From: an uncultured Peptococcaceae bacterium
GTDB lineage: Bacteria; Bacillota; Peptococcia; Peptococcales; Peptococcaceae
DNA: 8,693 bases
NCBI GenBank assembly: GCA_900553245.1
Contig: USCP01000073.1
Location: forward strand, 1-8,693
Reading direction: 5' to 3'
Positions 5,448 to 8,693 of this stretch are shown here, piece after piece. The notes under the pieces are model-generated. The model was not told the DNA's origin. It worked only from the letters and a program-made list of their open reading frames with translations, and searched no databases. A program made the position numbers and the translations under genes. The number at the start of each line of letters is the position of its first letter. Within the stretch, counting starts at the first letter, position 1.

Positions 5448-6135
5448 AATCCATGGCAGCCAAAGCTGCCCCCTTTGCATGAATAAGTGTCGTATCAAAA
5501 AGCGGTACCGCCGCATCCTCGGACTTGATTAGAAGTCCAATTTCTGTGCAACCCAAAATGAGCCCCTGTGCCCCCTGTTGAACCAAATCTGCAATCACTG
5601 CGCGGCACGCCTTGCGAGAATCGTCGCGAAAGATGCCCTGACAAAGCTCCTCAAAAATGATGCTATTCGCCGTATCCATCCCAACTTCATCCGGCACTAC
5701 GACCTCAAAGCCGCGTTCTTCAAGGCGCATCTTATAAAAAGGCTCTGCCATGGTGGTTTTGGTACCAATGAGCGCCACCCGTTGAATGGCCGCTGCCTCT
5801 AACACATCGGCGGTTAAATCAGCAATATGTAAGAGCGGCACCGAAAGTCTAGCTTCAATAGCAGATGCCACCTTGTGCATGGTATTTGTTCCGATGACAA
5901 TGAAATCGGCGCCGGCCTTTTCTAAACGTACCGCCGCATCCCCCACAAGCTCAGCACACATGGTCCAATCATCGGCAAACTGATGCACCGCAATATCGGC
6001 AAAATCGACACTTTCCATGAGAATCTTCGCAGAATGGAGTCCACCCAGACGATTGTGCACCGTTTCATTGATTACTTGGTAATAGGTCACGGTGCTTTCC
6101 TAACTCATGCCGCCAATGAGGCCGATTGTTTTCAT
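5446..6135 (-). pseudogene. Aspartate/glutamate racemase (YgeA-type), interrupted by amber codon 12
   Basis: The full reading frame runs from ATG 6133-6135, with RBS GAGGAAAG, to TAA at 5446: 229 sense positions if codon 12 is counted, normal for the family. It opens MKTIGLIGGMS, then TAG (6100-6102), then ESTVTYYQVINE. The family motif here is GGMSWEST, so TAG replaces the Trp codon TGG by a single G-to-A change. The rest is intact: RLGGLHSAKILMESVDF, GTNTMHKVA with Thr83, and ILGCTEIGLL with Cys196. Thr plus Cys matches E. coli YgeA (Thr83/Cys197), a pyridoxal-phosphate-independent L-Asp/L-Glu racemase. Restart at GTG 6088-6090 would lose the first beta strand and the glycine-rich segment, so activity is doubtful. 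It is last in a unit with the ABC exporter (15-nt gap). Readthrough, a sequencing error or restart remain possible. Confidence 0.85.
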
Positions 6136-6150
6136 GACTTTCCTCTTTTC

Positions 6151-7878
6151 TTACATATTGTAGAGCTTGGCGTATATGCCATCCTTGGCAAGAAGCTCAT
6201 GGTGTGTACCGGATTCGGCAATACCGTCTTCAGTGAGCACCAAGATACGCTCGGCATTTTGAATAGTAGAGAGTCTGTGCGCAATCACAAAGGTGGTACG
6301 GTTTTGCGCCAGTTTCTCTAAAGACGCCTGTACCACACGCTCACTTTCATTATCAAGAGCAGAAGTCGCCTCGTCAAAAATAAGAATAGGCGGATTCTTC
6401 AAAAACACACGCGCAATGGAAAGACGCTGCTTTTGCCCACCGGACAGCTTAATCCCACGTTGGCCGATGTCCGTGTCGTACCCATCCGGAAATGCCATGA
6501 TAAATTCATGGGCATTGGCATTTTTCGCCGCCTCAATGACCTCTTCTTTGCTTGCATCCGGACGCCCGTAAAGAATATTCTCATAGATAGTGCCGGCAAA
6601 GAGGTACACATCCTGCTGCACAATCCCAATATTATCACGAAGGCTTTTGGTGGTCACCGTACGGATGTCCTTGCCATCAACGGTAATGCGACCACCACTC
6701 ACATCATAAAAACGCGGAATCAAAGAGCAAAGGGTCGTCTTCCCGGCACCGGAGGACCCCACCAGCGCCACATAAGCCCCGGCCGGTACATTGAGATTGA
6801 TATGTTGGAGGACCTCTTCTTGGTTTTCCTTATAATGAAAGGAGACATTTTCAAAGCCGATGTTCCCTTTCACGTTAGTGAGTGGCACGGCATCCTTTGC
6901 ATCTTCGATATCCGGATCAATATCCATAATTTCACGGAAACGCTCAAAACCGCTGTAACCGTTTTGGAATTGCTCGGTAAAGTTTACAAGTGTATTGATT
7001 GGCTCGGTAAACACACTGATATAGAGCAGGAAGGTAATGAGATCACTCACATTCATCTTTTGGTTGGCAATCAACACACAACCAACAATGATGACATTGA
7101 CCTGAATCAAGGTTGTAAACAGCCCCACCCCCGCTTGGAAGGAGCCCATATAATGGTAGCTGTTTTTCTTTGCAGACAAGAAACCGTCATTGCCTACCTT
7201 GAATTTATTATTTTCTACATGCTCGTTAGCAAAGGATTTGACCACACGAATCCCAGAAAGATTGTCTTCGATTTGGGCGTTGATGTCTGCAATTTTTTCA
7301 CGGTTTCTACGGAAGGCAGCACGCATCTTGCGATTTAAGAAATAAGCAAAAGCAAACATCACCGGCAACACAATAAAAGCCGCAAGGGCAAGCCAACCGT
7401 TGATGTTCACAAGGATAATGAATGCCCCAACAATTTTTAAAAGGGACAAAATGATGTTCTCCGGCCCATGGTGCAAAAGCTCTGTCACATCAAATAAATC
7501 GTTGGTGATACGACTCATGAGCTGCCCAACCTTGGCATCGTCATAAAATGAAAATGAAAGCTTTTGCATATGATCGAAAATTTCCGAACGCATGCGATAT
7601 TCAATCTTTGCCCCCATGACGTGTCCGTAATTGCCGATAAAGAAACGACCGTAACAATCCACCGCCAATAATACCGCCAAACCGAGACCGATATACACCG
7701 TCTGTTGCAAAATCACATCCCTCGGCTCGTAAATAAGTGTTGAGGTTACATAGCGCACCACCAACGGAATAATCAACACAACCATTGCCGAAAGTGAAGC
7801 AAAAAACATGTCCGCTAAAAACATCCCCATATGAGGCTTGTAGTAGCTGAGCATCTTCTTAAAATTACTATTATTCAC
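6151..7878 (-). CDS. ABC exporter, fused permease and ATPase (MsbA/BmrA-like)
   Basis: A 575-residue half-transporter that should work as a dimer in the cytoplasmic membrane, exporting lipids, peptides or drugs; the cargo cannot be told. The type I exporter permease domain covers about 1-310, with helices including VVLIIPLVVRYV, IILSLLKIVGAFIILVNI and LFTTLIQVNVIIVGCVLIA, and the coupling motif FYDDAKVGQLMSRITND. The ATPase domain has Walker A GSSGAGKTT (374-382), Q-loop VQQD (420-423), signature LSGGQ (478-482), Walker B ILIFDE (498-503) and switch His534 in AHRLST, all intact. I chose GTG at 7876-7878 because AAAGGGGG (7885-7892) is a strong RBS 6 nt ahead and the family N-terminus begins just after it. 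In-frame ATGs upstream at 7944 and 7899 have no RBS, and 7944 lies in the promoter. The racemase follows in the same transcript. Confidence 0.92.
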   Translation of the reverse strand: MNNSNFKKMLSYYKPHMGMFLADMFFASLSAMVVLIIPLVVRYVTSTLIYEPRDVILQQTVYIGLGLAVLLAVDCYGRFFIGNYGHVMGAKIEYRMRSEIFDHMQKLSFSFYDDAKVGQLMSRITNDLFDVTELLHHGPENIILSLLKIVGAFIILVNINGWLALAAFIVLPVMFAFAYFLNRKMRAAFRRNREKIADINAQIEDNLSGIRVVKSFANEHVENNKFKVGNDGFLSAKKNSYHYMGSFQAGVGLFTTLIQVNVIIVGCVLIANQKMNVSDLITFLLYISVFTEPINTLVNFTEQFQNGYSGFERFREIMDIDPDIEDAKDAVPLTNVKGNIGFENVSFHYKENQEEVLQHINLNVPAGAYVALVGSSGAGKTTLCSLIPRFYDVSGGRITVDGKDIRTVTTKSLRDNIGIVQQDVYLFAGTIYENILYGRPDASKEEVIEAAKNANAHEFIMAFPDGYDTDIGQRGIKLSGGQKQRLSIARVFLKNPPILIFDEATSALDNESERVVQASLEKLAQNRTTFVIAHRLSTIQNAERILVLTEDGIAESGTHHELLAKDGIYAKLYNM

Positions 7879-7884
7879 GGTATT

Positions 7885-7892
7885 CCCCCTTT
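7885..7892 (-). promoter_or_regulatory. Ribosome binding site deciding the GTG start of the ABC exporter
   Basis: AAAGGGGG on the minus strand lies 6 nt before GTG 7876-7878. Neither ATG further upstream in the same frame has a comparable site, so this element fixes the start. Confidence 0.7.
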
Positions 7893-7914
7893 GAATCATA
7901 AAAGTGCAAACACT

Positions 7915-7944
7915 ATTATGACACGTTCTCCCCACCCGATACAA
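7915..7944 (-). promoter_or_regulatory. Candidate extended -10 promoter of the ABC exporter unit
   Basis: CATAAT (7915-7920 on minus, five of six consensus bases) is preceded by TGT, giving an extended -10. A weak -35, TTGTAT, lies at 7939-7944 with an 18-bp spacer. A start near 7908 would leave about 30 nt before the GTG start. Confidence 0.45.
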
Positions 7945-7969
7945 GCTAAAACCAAACCACTTGAGCCAT

Positions 7970-7996
7970 AAAAAAGCGAGTGCTTATGCACCCGCT
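7970..7996 (-). terminator. Intrinsic terminator of the Crp-MoaE-like unit
   Basis: On the minus strand, AGCGGGTGC and GCACTCGCT form a 9-bp stem around an ATAA loop. One G-T pair is a wobble in RNA, while the plus-strand version has an A-C mismatch, so the element is directional. A T-tract follows (7970-7975). It lies 18 nt beyond the stop codon at 8015. Confidence 0.88.
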
Positions 7997-8014
7997 CTAT
8001 TATGTCCCACACAA

Positions 8015-8413
8015 TCATTGATACAGCTCTTCTTCTTGCACACATTCATTTTTCAATCGCCCCACCACATACTCTAACGCGCTCACCACATGGGGGCGAA
8101 TATCCCCACCAATAAGCACACACATAAGGTCATCGCCGACCTTTAATTCGCCTTCATTGAGCCACACACGCACCACATAAATGCCCGCTAAAGTGAGGGC
8201 TTCTGCGACCACTGCATCGACCCTTTTGGCATCATAAGAAAAGCGCATACCACGCACCGACGGTGCATCACAGCACCCCTCGCGCACCTCCGCCTTAGCG
8301 CTTTCACGCACCACCCCGTTGTGACACAGATACATGCCGACCTTACCTGCATCGGGCTGCGCTTTGGCTTCGGCGAGCCATTCATCAAATGACGGTTTTT
8401 TATTGATTGACAT
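8015..8413 (-). CDS. MoaE-like protein (molybdopterin synthase large-subunit family)
   Basis: A 132-residue protein, shorter than canonical MoaE (about 150). MoaE with MoaD forms molybdopterin synthase, which puts two sulfurs into precursor Z. The family core is present: KVGMYLCHNGVVRESAKAEV (Arg36, like E. coli Arg39), VRVWLNEGELKVGDD (like HRIGELWPGDE), IGGDIRPHVVSALEYVVGRLK with Arg106 (like Arg104) and Lys121 (like catalytic Lys119). The canonical PFWKRE segment with catalytic Lys126 is replaced by ECVQEEELYQ, where the protein ends. True synthase activity is therefore uncertain; a divergent MoaE or a related role is possible. RBS AAAGGAGA stands 8-9 nt ahead of ATG 8411-8413. It follows the Crp/Fnr gene by 53 nt without a terminator, so the two are probably co-transcribed. 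No moaD is seen in the window. Confidence 0.8.
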   Translation of the reverse strand: MSINKKPSFDEWLAEAKAQPDAGKVGMYLCHNGVVRESAKAEVREGCCDAPSVRGMRFSYDAKRVDAVVAEALTLAGIYVVRVWLNEGELKVGDDLMCVLIGGDIRPHVVSALEYVVGRLKNECVQEEELYQ

Positions 8414-8466
8414 TTCACTTTTCTCCTTTAAACAATCCCTGCGACTGACTCATATGATCACTGCTC

Positions 8467-8693
8467 CTATGCATCGCCCAGCTTCACATAGTTTTTTAGC
8501 CGTGCCATGTCCTCAATCACAATGCCATCCTTGCACCGTGTCAATACGCCTTCTTTATGTAGACGTGTCATCAAACGAGAAATAGACACCGTATGAATGC
8601 CGCAATAATGACTCAGCTCCATATTGGTAAACATCGGATCCACGAGCCACTGCCCATTCTCCTGCTGTCTGGCTTGAGTTGAAAGTACCAGGC
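8467..8693 (-). CDS. Crp/Fnr-family transcriptional regulator, C-terminal end
   Basis: The frame enters the window with LVLSTQARQQENG and ends at TAG (8467-8469), showing 74 residues of the DNA-binding domain; the cyclic-nucleotide-type sensor domain lies outside. The helix-turn-helix is clear: FTNMELSHYCGIHTVSISRL followed by MTRLHKEGVL, where HTVSISR occupies the recognition-helix position. After it comes the beta wing LTRCKDGIVIED and a final helix MARLKNY, typical of Crp/Fnr proteins. The signal it senses (oxygen, nitric oxide, redox or a nucleotide) cannot be judged without the N-terminus. The MoaE-like gene follows in the same direction 53 nt later. I found no obvious FNR-type TTGAT-N4-ATCAA site in the intergenic regions seen here. 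Confidence 0.85.
   Translation of the reverse strand, partial: LVLSTQARQQENGQWLVDPMFTNMELSHYCGIHTVSISRLMTRLHKEGVLTRCKDGIVIEDMARLKNYVKLGDA

Noticed and set aside
5446..6090. Racemase as an intact 214-residue gene starting at GTG 6088-6090
   Set aside because: The family's N-terminus (MKTIGLIGGMS...EST) is encoded upstream in the same frame with a proper RBS, separated only by TAG. The shorter frame is a remnant or restart product.
6433..7338. Long plus-strand open frame of 301 codons
   Set aside because: It is antisense to the ABC exporter, whose motifs are all intact, and its translation has no recognisable domain. The same applies to plus-strand frames at 679-1134, 1521-2327 and 3601-4086.
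7879..7944. ATG starts at 7944 or 7899 for the ABC exporter
   Set aside because: No RBS precedes either, 7944 lies in the promoter, and a strong RBS sits ahead of the GTG at 7878.
8414..8466. FNR-type operator or terminator between the Crp/Fnr gene and the MoaE-like gene
   Set aside because: The 53-nt gap shows neither a TTGAT-N4-ATCAA site nor a stem with a T-tract; it holds only the RBS.
1..8693. Mobile elements, CRISPR arrays, tRNA genes or a defence island
   Set aside because: No transposase or integrase, no regularly spaced repeats and no tRNA-like cloverleaf were seen. All genes are codirectional housekeeping or transport types.

Overview
The window carries ordinary bacterial chromosomal DNA of moderate GC content. 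It is densely coding, and every gene I can support lies on the minus strand. Purine-rich Shine-Dalgarno sites, sigma70-type promoters and strong intrinsic terminators suggest a member of the Bacillota. The protein flavour (a MoaE-like protein behind a Crp/Fnr regulator, a short amino acid racemase, PutP) fits an anaerobe, perhaps of the Negativicutes or Clostridia. That placement is an impression from the sequence, not a measured assignment.

In transcription order, from high to low coordinates, the layout is as follows. (1) The C-terminal end of a Crp/Fnr-type regulator (8467-8693) and a MoaE-like protein (8015-8413) form one unit closed by a terminator at 7970-7996. (2) An ABC exporter (6151-7878, GTG start) is followed 15 nt later by a YgeA-type aspartate/glutamate racemase (5446-6135). 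The racemase is broken by an amber codon at codon 12, and a perfect hairpin terminator closes the unit at 5406-5447. (3) A small lipoprotein (4925-5335) and a nitroreductase (4378-4920), 4 nt apart, look translationally coupled. (4) A CNNM/CorC-family CBS-domain membrane protein (2997-4256) has its own extended -10 promoter and a long hairpin terminator. (5) The sodium/proline symporter PutP (1131-2672) lies behind a 324-nt AT-rich region with two ArgR/AhrC-like boxes in 21-bp phase, and ends in a terminator. (6) A NimA-like pyridoxamine-phosphate-oxidase-fold flavoprotein (553-1035) is followed by (7) the N-terminal part of an EamA/DMT transporter (to 415), which runs off the window.

The genes do not form one pathway. 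They are short, mostly self-contained units for transport (PutP, ABC exporter, EamA, CorC-like), flavin redox chemistry (nitroreductase, NimA-like) and cofactor-linked regulation (Crp/Fnr plus MoaE-like).

I saw no mobile element, CRISPR array, tRNA, rRNA or phage gene, and no convincing new multi-gene system. The best leads are the TGG-to-TAG lesion in the racemase, the possible arginine-type operators upstream of putP, and a MoaE-like protein that lacks the canonical second catalytic lysine.
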